Source: Rathayibacter caricis DSM 15933 (GTDB lineage Bacteria; Actinomycetota; Actinomycetes; Actinomycetales; Microbacteriaceae). From it: a stretch of 64,000 nt of DNA. The translations under genes were made by a program, and so were the position numbers. The DNA lies in NCBI RefSeq assembly GCF_003044275.1, contig NZ_PZPL01000001.1, positions 1 through 64,000 of the forward strand, given 5' to 3'. This document shows positions 45,781 through 54,389 of this stretch, piece after piece (positions within the stretch are counted from its first letter, which is position 1; each line of letters opens with the position of its first letter). Under the pieces are notes generated by a model that worked only from the letters and a program-made list of their open reading frames with translations, was not told the DNA's origin and searched no databases.

Positions 45781-47211
45781 ATGGAAGAGTCGAGCGCCCT
45801 CGCGGGCCACCCCGAGCACGTCCCCGTCGATGCGGCCGACGTCGCGGCGGCCGTCGGACGCGGCACCCGGGTCCTGATCGTCCTGGACGACGACCCCACG
45901 GGCACGCAGTCGGTCGCCGACCTGCCCGTCCTCACGTCGTGGGAGACGGCGGACTTCGACTGGGCGCTGGCGCAGGGCGCCCCCGCCGTCTACGTCCTCA
46001 CGAACACGCGCAGCCTGGACCCCGAGTCGGCCGCCCGGCGCAACCGCGAGATCGTCGCCCACGCGACGAGCGCGGCCGCCGATGCCGGCACTCCGATCGC
46101 CTTCGTCAGCCGGGGCGACTCGACGCTGCGCGGGCACTACCCGCTCGAGACCGACGTCATCGAGGAGACGGTGCGGGAGTCGACCGGCCACGGCTTCGAC
46201 GCGGTGCTGCTGGTGCCCGCGTTCCCCGATGCCGGCCGCGTCACGATCGGCGGCGTCCACTTCATGCGCTCGCCGGACGGCCTCATTCCGATCGCCGAGA
46301 CCGAGTTCGCCCGCGACGCGACGTTCGGCTATGCCTCCTCCGACCTCGCCGACTACGTCGCCGAGAAGACGCAGGGCCGGTGGAGCGCCGAGCAGGTCGT
46401 GCGCCTGGACCTGAGCGTCCTGCGCGGCGGAGTCGATGGCATCGTCCGCGCGCTCCTCCCCCTGACCGGCTCCGTCCCGGTCGTCGTCGACGCCGTGACC
46501 GAGGACGACATGCGCCTGCTGGCCCTCGGACTCGCGGCGGCGGAGGAGCAGGGCAAGCGGTTCCTGTTCCGCGTCGGCCCGCCGTTCGTCCGCGCCCGCA
46601 TCGGGCAGGAGGTGCACCCTCCGCTCACGGCGCAGGACGTCTTCGGCACCGACGGGAGCGACGCCGTCGGCGGTCTGATCGTGGTCGGCTCGCACGTCGG
46701 GCTCACCTCGCGCCAGCTCGCTGTGCTCACCGCTCAGGGCGCCCTCGAGCGGACCCTCGAGATCGACGTGGAGGCCGTGCTGGCCGAGGACGCCGCGCAC
46801 CTCGACGGGATCGTGCACGCGGCGGTCGACGCGCTCGGCCGCGGAGACGTCGCCGTGCACACCAGCCGGCTCCTCCGCCGCACGGACGACAAGGACGAGA
46901 GCCTCGACATCTCGCGCCGGGTCTCGACCGCGGTCGTGGGGGTCGTGCAGCGGGTGCTGTCCCGTCGGCACCCCCGCTTCGTCATCGCCAAGGGCGGCAT
47001 CACGTCCAGCGACGTGGCCACCCACGGGCTCGGCATCCGGCGCGCGATCGTGCGCGGCCCGATGCTGCCCGGGATCGTCTCGCTCTGGGAGCCGGTCGAC
47101 GGCCCCGCGCGCGGCATCCCCTACATCGTGTTCGCGGGGAACGTCGGCGACGACGATTCGCTCGCCGCCGTCGTCAGCACGCTGACCCGTCCCACCCCCG
47201 CAGTCGCGTGA
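45781..47211 (+). CDS. Four-carbon acid sugar kinase (DUF1537, OtnK/DtnK family)
   Basis: The 476-residue kinase has LDDDPTGTQS (35-44) in its N-terminal substrate domain, SRGDSTLRGHYPLETDVI around residue 105, and a C-terminal nucleotide-binding domain with FVIAKGGITSSDVATHGL. Family members phosphorylate 3-oxo-tetronates or D-threonate/D-erythronate at the 4-hydroxyl. ATG 45781 is five bases after GGAG; ATG 45778 is too close. It is the first structural gene of the operon. Confidence 0.88.
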   Translation: MEESSALAGHPEHVPVDAADVAAAVGRGTRVLIVLDDDPTGTQSVADLPVLTSWETADFDWALAQGAPAVYVLTNTRSLDPESAARRNREIVAHATSAAADAGTPIAFVSRGDSTLRGHYPLETDVIEETVRESTGHGFDAVLLVPAFPDAGRVTIGGVHFMRSPDGLIPIAETEFARDATFGYASSDLADYVAEKTQGRWSAEQVVRLDLSVLRGGVDGIVRALLPLTGSVPVVVDAVTEDDMRLLALGLAAAEEQGKRFLFRVGPPFVRARIGQEVHPPLTAQDVFGTDGSDAVGGLIVVGSHVGLTSRQLAVLTAQGALERTLEIDVEAVLAEDAAHLDGIVHAAVDALGRGDVAVHTSRLLRRTDDKDESLDISRRVSTAVVGVVQRVLSRRHPRFVIAKGGITSSDVATHGLGIRRAIVRGPMLPGIVSLWEPVDGPARGIPYIVFAGNVGDDDSLAAVVSTLTRPTPAVA

Positions 47212-47255
47212 CCCGCGAGCACCCCCTCCCCCACTCCCCAGGAAGAAGGACCACC

Positions 47256-48170
47256 GTGACCACCCCCTCCTACAGCGTCGCCGTGCTCGGGCTCGGCGCC
47301 ATGGGCCTGCCCATGGCCACCCGCCTCGCCACCGAGCTCACCGTGCACGGCTTCGACATCGCCGAGCCGCGGCTGGCGCTGGCCGCCGACGCCGGCATCA
47401 CCCCCTTCGACTCCGCGCGCGCCGCGGTGGCCGGCGTCGACGCCGTGCTGCTGGCGGTGCGGAACGGAGCGCAGCTGCGCGACGTGCTCTTCGGCGCGAA
47501 CGGAGTCGCCTCGACCCTCGAGCCCGGCGCCGTCGTGATCATGACGAGCACCGTCGGCATCGACGACGTCGTCTCGGTCGCCGCGGAACTCGACGCCCTG
47601 GGCGTCCACCTCGTCGACGCCCCGCTCAGCGGCGGGCCCGTCCGCGCCGGAGCGGGCGACCTGCTGATCGTCGTCGGAGCGGCTCCCGAGGCCCGCGCGA
47701 AGGCGCAGCCCGTGCTCGAGCTGCTCGCCTCGACGCTGAGCGTCATCGGCGACCGCGCCGGCGACGGCCAGGCCTTCAAGACCGTCAACCAGCTGCTGTG
47801 CGGCGTGCACATCGCCGCCGGAGCCGAGGCGCTCGCCCTGGCCGAGGCGCTCGGACTCGACGTCGCCGCCACCCTCGAGACGCTCTCGGCCGGCGCGGCG
47901 GGCTCGTTCATGCTCGGCAACCGCGGACCGCGGATGCTGCAGGCCTACGACGAGGACGGCGCCGAGGTGCTGAGCCGCCTCGACATCTTCGTGAAGGACA
48001 TGGGCATCGTGACCTCCGCCGCCCGGGGCTCCGGCCTCGCCACTCCGATCGCCGCGGCCGCCGAGCAGCTCTACCTGCTCGGAGCCGCGCAGGGCCTCGC
48101 CGCCGCCGACGACTCCGCCGTCATCAAGGTCCTCGCCCCGCAGCACCTCACCCCGAAGGACGCCCGATGA
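47256..48170 (+). CDS. 3-hydroxyisobutyrate dehydrogenase-like acid-sugar 2-dehydrogenase (LtnD/OtnD-like)
   Basis: The 304-residue beta-hydroxyacid dehydrogenase has the NAD site VLGLGAMGLPMATRL near residue 10, DAPLSGGPVRAGAGDLLIVVG for substrate binding, and K-T-V-N-Q-L with the catalytic lysine. In tetronate pathways LtnD oxidises L-threonate or D-erythronate to the 2-oxo acid before isomerisation and phosphorylation. GTG 47256 follows AAGAAGGA. It overlaps the permease gene by four bases (ATGA). Confidence 0.88.
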   Translation: MTTPSYSVAVLGLGAMGLPMATRLATELTVHGFDIAEPRLALAADAGITPFDSARAAVAGVDAVLLAVRNGAQLRDVLFGANGVASTLEPGAVVIMTSTVGIDDVVSVAAELDALGVHLVDAPLSGGPVRAGAGDLLIVVGAAPEARAKAQPVLELLASTLSVIGDRAGDGQAFKTVNQLLCGVHIAAGAEALALAEALGLDVAATLETLSAGAAGSFMLGNRGPRMLQAYDEDGAEVLSRLDIFVKDMGIVTSAARGSGLATPIAAAAEQLYLLGAAQGLAAADDSAVIKVLAPQHLTPKDAR

Positions 48171-49618
48171 ACCTCGCCACCGCGATCCGCAGCGCCGCGG
48201 ACGCACCGATCGCCCCGGCGGTCACCCTCGACACCCCGGTCCTGCTGGGGATCGCCGCGGCGGGCATCGCCCTGCTGCTCGTGCTCATCATCCGCTTCAA
48301 GATCCACGCCTTCGTGGCCCTGCTGCTGGTCAGCGTGCTCGTCGCCGTCTCGGCGCGGATCCCGCTCGAGGACATCTTCGTGCTCGTCGCCAACGGCGTG
48401 GGCAGCACGATGGGCAAGGTCGCCCTCATCATCGCGCTCGGCGCGATCCTCGGCCGCCTGATCGAGGTGTCGGGCGGTGTGCAGAGCCTCGCCGACCACT
48501 TCACCCGCGTGCTCGGCCCCAAGCGGGTCGCGGTGGCACTGACGATCGTGGCGTTCCTCGTCGCGATCCCCGTCTTCTTCGAGGTCGGCGTCATCGTCCT
48601 CGTGCCGATCATCTACGCGTTCAGCAAGGTCGCCGGGCTCAGTCCGGTGAAGTTCGGCCTGCCGATGGTGGGCCTGATGCTCGCCGTGCACGTCGCCGTG
48701 CCGCCGCACCCGGGCATCGTCGCCGGAGCGGGCGTCTTCGGCGCCGACGTCGGGCTCATCGCCCTCATCGCGCTGCCCATCTGCGCGGTACTCGGCGTCC
48801 TCTCCTACGCGGTCTCGGCGATCATGAACCGCCGCGACTACGAGCTCGCCCCGGCCGTGGCCGCGCAGCTCGCCGAGGTCGGCGGGGTCACCTCCGCGAT
48901 CCGCACGGTCGGCCGCGACGGCACCGAGCTGGCCCCGCCGCGCGCCGGGCTGATCATCCTGCTCGTCGCGATCCCCATCGTGCAGATCCTCGTCGGCACC
49001 GTCGGCGCCCTGATCCTGCCCGAGGGCACCTTCGCGCACGGCCTCAGCGTCTTCGTCGGCACTCCGGTGCTCGCGCTGCTCGTCGCCGTCGGGATCGCAT
49101 TCTTCGCCCTGCCCGTCAAGCGCGGCTGGTCGCTCACGCAGACGAACGAGATCTTCGAGAGCGCGCTGCCGCCGATCGCGTCGATCCTGCTCGTCGTCGC
49201 CGGCGGCGGGGTGTTCGGAGCGGTCCTGCAGGCCAGCGGCATCGGCGGGGCGCTCGCGAGCACGCTCGACACCCTCGGCGTGCCGCTCATCGTGCTCGGC
49301 TTCGTGGTGTCGCTCGTGCTGCGCGCCGCCCAGGGCTCGGCCACCGTCGCCATCGTGACGACCGGCGGACTGCTCGCCACGGGTGTCGCCGAGGGCGGTT
49401 ACACCGCGCTGCAGATCGCGATCATCACCGTCGCGGTCGGCTTCGGCTCGCTCGGACTCTCGCACGTCACCGACGCCGGCTTCTGGGTCGTGACCCGCTA
49501 CCTCGGCCTCAGCGTCGCCGACGGACTGCGCACCTGGACCGTGCTCACCACGATCCTCGGCGTGGTCGGGTTCGCGCTGACCTACGTCGTCTGGATCGTC
49601 GCGGGCGGTCTCGCGTGA
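48167..49618 (+). CDS. GntP-family acid-sugar permease
   Basis: The 483-residue membrane protein has about 12-14 segments. Family marks include IRFKIHAFVALLLVSVLVA at the start, GGVQSLADHFTRVLG, and HVAVPPHPGIVAGAGVFGADVG. GntP transporters import gluconate and related acid sugars with protons. In this operon it presumably imports the same acid sugar the kinase and dehydrogenase process. It is coupled to both neighbours by four-base overlaps. Confidence 0.92.
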   Translation: MNLATAIRSAADAPIAPAVTLDTPVLLGIAAAGIALLLVLIIRFKIHAFVALLLVSVLVAVSARIPLEDIFVLVANGVGSTMGKVALIIALGAILGRLIEVSGGVQSLADHFTRVLGPKRVAVALTIVAFLVAIPVFFEVGVIVLVPIIYAFSKVAGLSPVKFGLPMVGLMLAVHVAVPPHPGIVAGAGVFGADVGLIALIALPICAVLGVLSYAVSAIMNRRDYELAPAVAAQLAEVGGVTSAIRTVGRDGTELAPPRAGLIILLVAIPIVQILVGTVGALILPEGTFAHGLSVFVGTPVLALLVAVGIAFFALPVKRGWSLTQTNEIFESALPPIASILLVVAGGGVFGAVLQASGIGGALASTLDTLGVPLIVLGFVVSLVLRAAQGSATVAIVTTGGLLATGVAEGGYTALQIAIITVAVGFGSLGLSHVTDAGFWVVTRYLGLSVADGLRTWTVLTTILGVVGFALTYVVWIVAGGLA

Positions 49619-50451
49619 GGGTCCGGATGGACGACCTGATCCGCGAGCGGCAGGCGGCGGGTGGGGCGGTCGGCGCCCTCACCTGCTACGACTTCTCGAC
49701 AGCTCTCGCGGTCGTGGACGCGGCGGAGGAGCTGGGCCGCGGGGTGATCCTGCTGGTCACGCCGAAGACCGCGGCCGACCGGCACGGACCGCGGTTCCTC
49801 ACCGCGCTGCGCGCCCTGGCGGACGGTTCCGCGGTGCCCGTCTCGGTGCAGCTCGATCACGCGACCGACCTCGCCCTGATCCTCCGCTCCGTCGAGGCCG
49901 GTGCGGACGCAGTGCTGGCCGACGGCAGCGCTCTGCCGTTCGAGGAGAACGCGGCGTTCACGGCTGAGGCGGTGCGCCGCTCCGGAGTGGTCGTCGAGGC
50001 CGAGCTGGGCGCTCTCGCGGGCGACGAGGACCGCGCGCTCGCCTCGCTGCCGTCGGGCCGCACCGACGCGGCCCTGGTCGCCCCGTTCCTCTCCGCGGCG
50101 GGTGCGCACGTGCTGGCGACGTCGGTCGGGAACGTGCACGGGACCTACGCCGCGGAGCCCGAGCTCGACTGGCCGCTGATCGACGCGATCCACGCGGCGA
50201 GCGGGGTGCCGCTGAGCCTGCACGGCGCGTCCGGGATCCCCGAGGCCGACCTGCGCCGCGCGGTCGGCGCGGGGCTGGGCAAGATCAACATCAACACCGA
50301 GCTGCGGGCCGCAGTGCTCGACGCCGCCGCCCAGCAGCTCCCTGACTCGCGCGCGGCGGGCGACGACGTGCTGTCGCTGGAGCGCACGTGGCGCTCGGCG
50401 GCGTCGGCCTTCGCCCGCGAGGCGATGCTGCGGCTGGACAGCGCGGCCTGA
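49615..50451 (+). CDS. Class II fructose-bisphosphate/tagatose-bisphosphate-type aldolase
   Basis: The 278-residue zinc aldolase has VSVQLDHATDLALILRSVEAG with the zinc histidine, a second site in VEAELGALAGDEDR, SVGNVHGTY with another zinc ligand, and LHGASGIPEADLRRAVGAGLGKINI for the phosphate. It would split a ketose phosphate to dihydroxyacetone phosphate and an aldehyde. Known tetronate operons instead use an AraD/FucA-type decarboxylating enzyme (OtnC/LtnC), so this pathway differs. GTG 49615 overlaps the permease stop by four bases; ATG 49627 is an alternative. A small hairpin (50455-50469) follows, and 50470-50680 shows nothing recognisable. Confidence 0.87.
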   Translation: MRVRMDDLIRERQAAGGAVGALTCYDFSTALAVVDAAEELGRGVILLVTPKTAADRHGPRFLTALRALADGSAVPVSVQLDHATDLALILRSVEAGADAVLADGSALPFEENAAFTAEAVRRSGVVVEAELGALAGDEDRALASLPSGRTDAALVAPFLSAAGAHVLATSVGNVHGTYAAEPELDWPLIDAIHAASGVPLSLHGASGIPEADLRRAVGAGLGKININTELRAAVLDAAAQQLPDSRAAGDDVLSLERTWRSAASAFAREAMLRLDSAA

Positions 50452-50692
50452 CGCCCGACCGGGGGTCGGCCGCATCGGGGCGGCGTTCCCGCCGTCGCTG
50501 GGACGGCCATCGCCGGCGGTCCGCCGGCTCCGAGCATCAGCTGCTGACGGCGCTCCGGCACCCGCCCGGACGTCCTCCAGCGGACACGTCCGCAATCGGA
50601 GCTTGCGCCGACACGGCCGGTGTCCCGAGAATCGGAGGTCGGCGACCGCTCCCGCGCCGAGCGGCCCGGGTGCCCCCGACCCGAAGGACGCC

Positions 50693-51946
50693 ATGCGGCC
50701 CCGCCCCGACCGATCCCCGTCCGCACTTCGCACGTCGCAGTCGTCGTGGCTGCTCGTGGCCGCCGCGATGTCGGCCCTGGGCTGGGGCGGCAACCAGTTC
50801 ATCCCCCTGATGGTGATGTACCGGCAGGTGGCCGGCTTCGAGCAGACCGAGGTCACGCTGCTGCTCGCCGTGTACGTGATCGGCATCGTGCCGGGCTTCG
50901 CGCTCGCCGGGGCGTGGTCCGACCGCTTCGGCCGGCGGAGGATCATGCTGGCCGGAGTAGCGCTCGGCGCGATCGCGAGCGTCGTGTTCGCACTAGCGGG
51001 GACGAACCTCGCGGGGCTCTGCGTCGCCCGTCTGCTCGCCGGGGTCAGCGTCGCCGTCGCTGCCGTCGTCGGCAGCAGCTGGGTGAAGGAGCTGTCGGCG
51101 GCGGCGGGCACCGGAGCGCGCCGCAGCGGGATCTCGCTCTCGATCGGTTTCGGCGGCGGGGCCGCGATCAGCGGGGTGCTCGCCCAGTGGGCGCCGGATC
51201 CGACCGCGCTGCCCTACCTCGTGCACGCCGGAGTGACGACCCTCACCCTGCTCGCGGTGCTCCGCGCGCCCGAGACGCGCACGTCGAGCCCGCACCGGCG
51301 CTCGCTCCTGGGCGACCTGCGCGTCCCGGCGGTCTACCGCAGCCGGTTCCGCGGCACGGTCGCTCCGATCGCGCCGTTCGTCTTCGGCAGCTGCGGCCTC
51401 TCGTTCGCCGTCGGCCCGAGCCTCGTGACCGGCGGACTCGGCACGCTCGGGATCGCGTTCGCGACCCTCGTCATGCTGATCACCCTCGGAGTCGGGACCT
51501 CGGTGCAGCTGCTCTCGGCGCGCATCGACCACGCTCTGCGGGGGCGCAACGGCCCGGTCGGCACGATCTGCTTCGCGGCCGGGGCGCTCGTGCTCGCGCC
51601 GGCCGCCCTCACGGGCTCGCCGTGGCTCGTGCTCCTCGCCGCTCCGTTCCTCGGCGCCGGCTACGGCATCTGCCTGCTCTCGGGACTCAAGGCCGTGCAG
51701 ACGATGGCGGCACCCGACGATCTCGCGAGGCTCACGGCGACCTTCTACACGCTCACCTACCTGGGCTTCTTCTTCCCGCTGATCATCGCGGCGCTGGTCC
51801 CGGTGACCGGGCACGTCCCCCTCCTGGTCGCCCTCGCGATCGCCGCGCTGCTCGGCGGGTCGCTCGCCGATCACTCCGCGCGTCGACTCGACGCCGGCCT
51901 GACCGGAGGTCACTCCGCCGTCGGCCACCGCCGGTCGAGGCGGTAG
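50693..51946 (+). CDS. MFS transporter
   Basis: The 417-residue protein has 12 predicted helices and the MFS loop motif DRFGRRRIMLAG between helices 2 and 3. PLMVMYRQVAGFEQTEVTLLL and the second-half TFYTLTYLGFFFPLIIAAL suggest a drug or metabolite exporter. AAGGA precedes ATG 50693. The last 37 bases overlap the 3' end of the convergent SDR gene, so the cytoplasmic tail is coded on top of it. The substrate is unknown. Confidence 0.85.
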   Translation: MRPRPDRSPSALRTSQSSWLLVAAAMSALGWGGNQFIPLMVMYRQVAGFEQTEVTLLLAVYVIGIVPGFALAGAWSDRFGRRRIMLAGVALGAIASVVFALAGTNLAGLCVARLLAGVSVAVAAVVGSSWVKELSAAAGTGARRSGISLSIGFGGGAAISGVLAQWAPDPTALPYLVHAGVTTLTLLAVLRAPETRTSSPHRRSLLGDLRVPAVYRSRFRGTVAPIAPFVFGSCGLSFAVGPSLVTGGLGTLGIAFATLVMLITLGVGTSVQLLSARIDHALRGRNGPVGTICFAAGALVLAPAALTGSPWLVLLAAPFLGAGYGICLLSGLKAVQTMAAPDDLARLTATFYTLTYLGFFFPLIIAALVPVTGHVPLLVALAIAALLGGSLADHSARRLDAGLTGGHSAVGHRRSRR

Positions 51947-52734
51947 TCCTCGATCCGCGCGTCGAGAGCCGCACGGACCTGCTCCGGGGCGTCGTCTCCG
52001 ACGAGCAGGCGGAGGCGGTGGTCGTCGCGGTCGGCGACGTGCGCGAGGACGGCGGCGGCGATCGCCTCGGGTGGGCTTCCACCACCGGTCCCGCCGGAGG
52101 GCCACGGCACCTCGGCGGTGCCGAAGAGACGGGTCCTGAGGTCGTCGTACTCGGAGGAGGGAGCCGCGAAGCGCATGCCACCGGTGGCCCAGGCGGTGTC
52201 GATCGCCCCGGGCTGCACGATCGTGGTGCGGATGCCGAACGGAGCGACCTCGGCCGCCATCGCCTCGGTCCACCCCTCGAGGCCCCACTTGGCGGCGTTG
52301 TAGAGGCCGAGGGTCGGCAGGGTGCCGACGGCGCCGACCGTCGAGATCTGCAGGATGTGCCCTCCCCCCTGGCTCCGCATCACGGGCACGGCCGCCTGCG
52401 ACAGCCAGAGCGGCCCGAGGAGATCCGTGTCGAGGATGTCCCGCGCCTCGCTCTCCCCGACTTCTTCGACCGTTCCGATCAGGCCGTAGCCGGCGTTGTT
52501 CACCAGCACGTCGAGTCGACCGAGCTCGGCGACCACCGACTCGACCGCGGCTCTCGCTGCCGCACGGTCGCGCACGTCGAGACGTCGGACGTGCAGCCGC
52601 TCGTGCGGAGGGAGGGTGTGCTCGCCGCGGACGGTCGCGACGACGACGTGCCCCTGGGACACCGCCGCGAGCGCGAGGGCACGGCCGAGACCTCGGGCGG
52701 CCCCGGTGATCATCCAGATCTGTCGAGTGCTCAT
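51910..52734 (-). CDS. Short-chain dehydrogenase/reductase
   Basis: The 274-residue classical SDR has TGAARGLGRAL near residue 10 (NAD(P) site), NNAGYGLIG, and the catalytic S-T (QISTVGAVG) and Y-N-A-A-K. Arg at the cofactor loop favours NADPH. It is divergent from the TetR gene, which probably represses it. TAGGGT ends six bases before ATG 52734, with no Shine-Dalgarno sequence, suggesting a leaderless mRNA. Confidence 0.9.
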   Translation of the reverse strand: MSTRQIWMITGAARGLGRALALAAVSQGHVVVATVRGEHTLPPHERLHVRRLDVRDRAAARAAVESVVAELGRLDVLVNNAGYGLIGTVEEVGESEARDILDTDLLGPLWLSQAAVPVMRSQGGGHILQISTVGAVGTLPTLGLYNAAKWGLEGWTEAMAAEVAPFGIRTTIVQPGAIDTAWATGGMRFAAPSSEYDDLRTRLFGTAEVPWPSGGTGGGSPPEAIAAAVLAHVADRDDHRLRLLVGDDAPEQVRAALDARIEDYRLDRRWPTAE

Positions 52735-52740
52735 GCCGAC

Positions 52741-52782
52741 ACCCTACTCAGAACGAGACGCTTCGTCTCGTTTCACTAGGAT
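52741..52782. promoter_or_regulatory. Divergent SDR/TetR promoters with a TetR-type operator
   Basis: AACGAGACG-CTT-CGTCTCGTT (52752-52772) is a perfect 9-bp inverted repeat. It lies between the -10 of the SDR gene (TAGGGT, 52746-52741) and that of the TetR gene (TAGGAT, 52777-52782). Both start codons follow their -10 by six bases. Confidence 0.75.
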
Positions 52783-52788
52783 GGCGTC

Positions 52789-53367
52789 ATGGCCAGCAAG
52801 CGGACGCGCGCACGCGTGCACGAGGCGGTGCTCGACCTGGTGGGCGACCGGGGAGTCGCGAGGCTGACGATGGAGGGCGTCGCGGTCCACGCAGGAGTCG
52901 GCAAGCAGACGCTCTACCGCTCCTGGCCGTCGACGGCGGCGATCCTCTTCGACGCCCTTCTCGCCCGGAGCGAGACCACCGAGGGCGCCGTCGCCGTCCC
53001 GGACAGCGGAGAGCTGAGGGAGGACCTGCTCCTGCTGCTGGAGGGGACGGTCCACGAGCTGACCTCGCCCGCGACCGAACCGCTGCTGCGCGCGGTCACC
53101 GCCGCGATCCAGACCGACCTCGATCTCGCCGGCGAGTACCGCGAGCGACTGCTCGACCCTCAGATGGCCGCGATCGCCCGGCGCTTCGAGCAGGCCGGAG
53201 CCGAGGATCCGGCCGCGGCGGCGGAGCTCCTGGTCGGCCCCGTCCTGCACCGCTGGCTCCTCCGCAGCGGCGCTCTCGACCGCGGCTGGCAGGAGCAGCA
53301 CGTCGACCGCACGCTGCTCGGCGCGCGGATGACGAGCCCGGCGACGCGACCCCTCGACGTTCCCTGA
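52789..53367 (+). CDS. TetR-family repressor
   Basis: The 192-residue regulator has an N-terminal TetR HTH (RVHEAVLDLVGDRGVARLTM, then GVGKQTLYRSWPSTAAIL) and a helical ligand domain of TetR_C type. It sits divergent from the SDR gene over a palindromic operator that would control both. The ligand is unknown, probably a small aldehyde or ketone handled by the SDR. The following aldo-keto reductase gene may belong to the same response. Confidence 0.9.
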   Translation: MASKRTRARVHEAVLDLVGDRGVARLTMEGVAVHAGVGKQTLYRSWPSTAAILFDALLARSETTEGAVAVPDSGELREDLLLLLEGTVHELTSPATEPLLRAVTAAIQTDLDLAGEYRERLLDPQMAAIARRFEQAGAEDPAAAAELLVGPVLHRWLLRSGALDRGWQEQHVDRTLLGARMTSPATRPLDVP

Positions 53368-53468
53368 GTGTTCAAGGGGTTGCAGCCGACAGGCCCCCGG
53401 GCGTGGACTGGACTCCTGGCCGCGGGCGTCGAGCGCGCGGCCTCCCCGATGAAAGGACGAGACTCAGT

Positions 53469-54317
53469 ATGAGCACGGACGCCACCACGGTCCCCACGAT
53501 CACCCTCAACAACGGAGTGGAGATCCCCCAGCTGGGCTTCGGCGTGTTCCAGATCGATCCCGCCGAGACGAAGGACGCGACGCTCGCCGCCCTCGAGGTC
53601 GGCTACCGCCACATCGACACGGCCGAGATGTACGGCAACGAGGCGGGCGTCGGCGAGGCCGTGCGCGCCTCCGGCCTCGACCGCTCCGAGGTCTTCGTCA
53701 CCTCGAAGCTCAACAACGGCTTCCACGCCCGCGAGGACGCCCTCGCCGCGATCGACGTGACCCTCGGCGAGCTGCAGTTCGACTACGTCGACCTCTTCCT
53801 GATCCACTGGCCGCTGCCGAACGTGGGCGACTACCTCGAGACCTGGAAGGCGATGGAGGAGATCTACCGCAGCGGCAAGGCGAAGGCGATCGGCGTCTCC
53901 AACTTCCAGACCAACCACCTCAACCGCCTGCGCGCCGAGGCCACGATCGTGCCGGCTGTGAACCAGATCGAGGTGCACCCCTACCTCGTGCAGGACGAGC
54001 TGCGCGCGTACGGCGTCGAGCACGGCATCGCCACCGAGGCGTGGTCGCCCATCGCCCAGGGCCTGGTGCTCGAGGACGACACGATCACCCGCATCGCGCG
54101 CAACGTCGACCGCTCCCCCGCGCAGGTCGTGCTCCGCTGGCACATCCAGCGCGGCGACATCGTGTTCCCGAAGTCGGTCACCCGCGCCCGTGTCGAGGAG
54201 AACTTCGCGCTCTTCGACTTCGAGCTCGACGACGAGTCGATGACCGACATCACGGCACTGGACCGCGGCCACCGCACCGGCCCGGACCCCGACACCTTCA
54301 ACTACATCCCCAGCTGA
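53469..54317 (+). CDS. Aldo/keto reductase
   Basis: The 282-residue AKR5-type enzyme has the catalytic tetrad D50 (HIDTAEMYGNE), Y55, K80 (VTSKLNN) and H113 (LIHWPLP), plus GVSNFQTNHL and the NADPH phosphate motif PKSVTRARVEENF. It reduces aldehydes or keto acids with NADPH; close relatives reduce 2,5-diketo-gluconate or methylglyoxal. AAAGGA lies 11 bases before ATG 53469. A long hairpin follows the stop. Confidence 0.92.
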   Translation: MSTDATTVPTITLNNGVEIPQLGFGVFQIDPAETKDATLAALEVGYRHIDTAEMYGNEAGVGEAVRASGLDRSEVFVTSKLNNGFHAREDALAAIDVTLGELQFDYVDLFLIHWPLPNVGDYLETWKAMEEIYRSGKAKAIGVSNFQTNHLNRLRAEATIVPAVNQIEVHPYLVQDELRAYGVEHGIATEAWSPIAQGLVLEDDTITRIARNVDRSPAQVVLRWHIQRGDIVFPKSVTRARVEENFALFDFELDDESMTDITALDRGHRTGPDPDTFNYIPS

Positions 54318-54336
54318 TGCTGCAGTAGTCGGCAGG

Positions 54337-54385
54337 AACGCGACCGGCCCGCCGGATCCTCGGATCCCGGCGGGCCGGTCGCGTT
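54337..54385. terminator. Bidirectional terminator
   Basis: Perfect 19-bp arms (54337-54355 and 54367-54385, beginning AACGCGACCGGCCCGCC) close an 11-base loop between the converging aldo-keto reductase and epimerase genes. Confidence 0.9.
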
Positions 54386-54389
54386 TCGG

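Noticed and set aside
50455..50469. Terminator after the aldolase gene
   Set aside because: CCGACC/GGTCGG is only six base pairs with a three-base loop, too weak to call.
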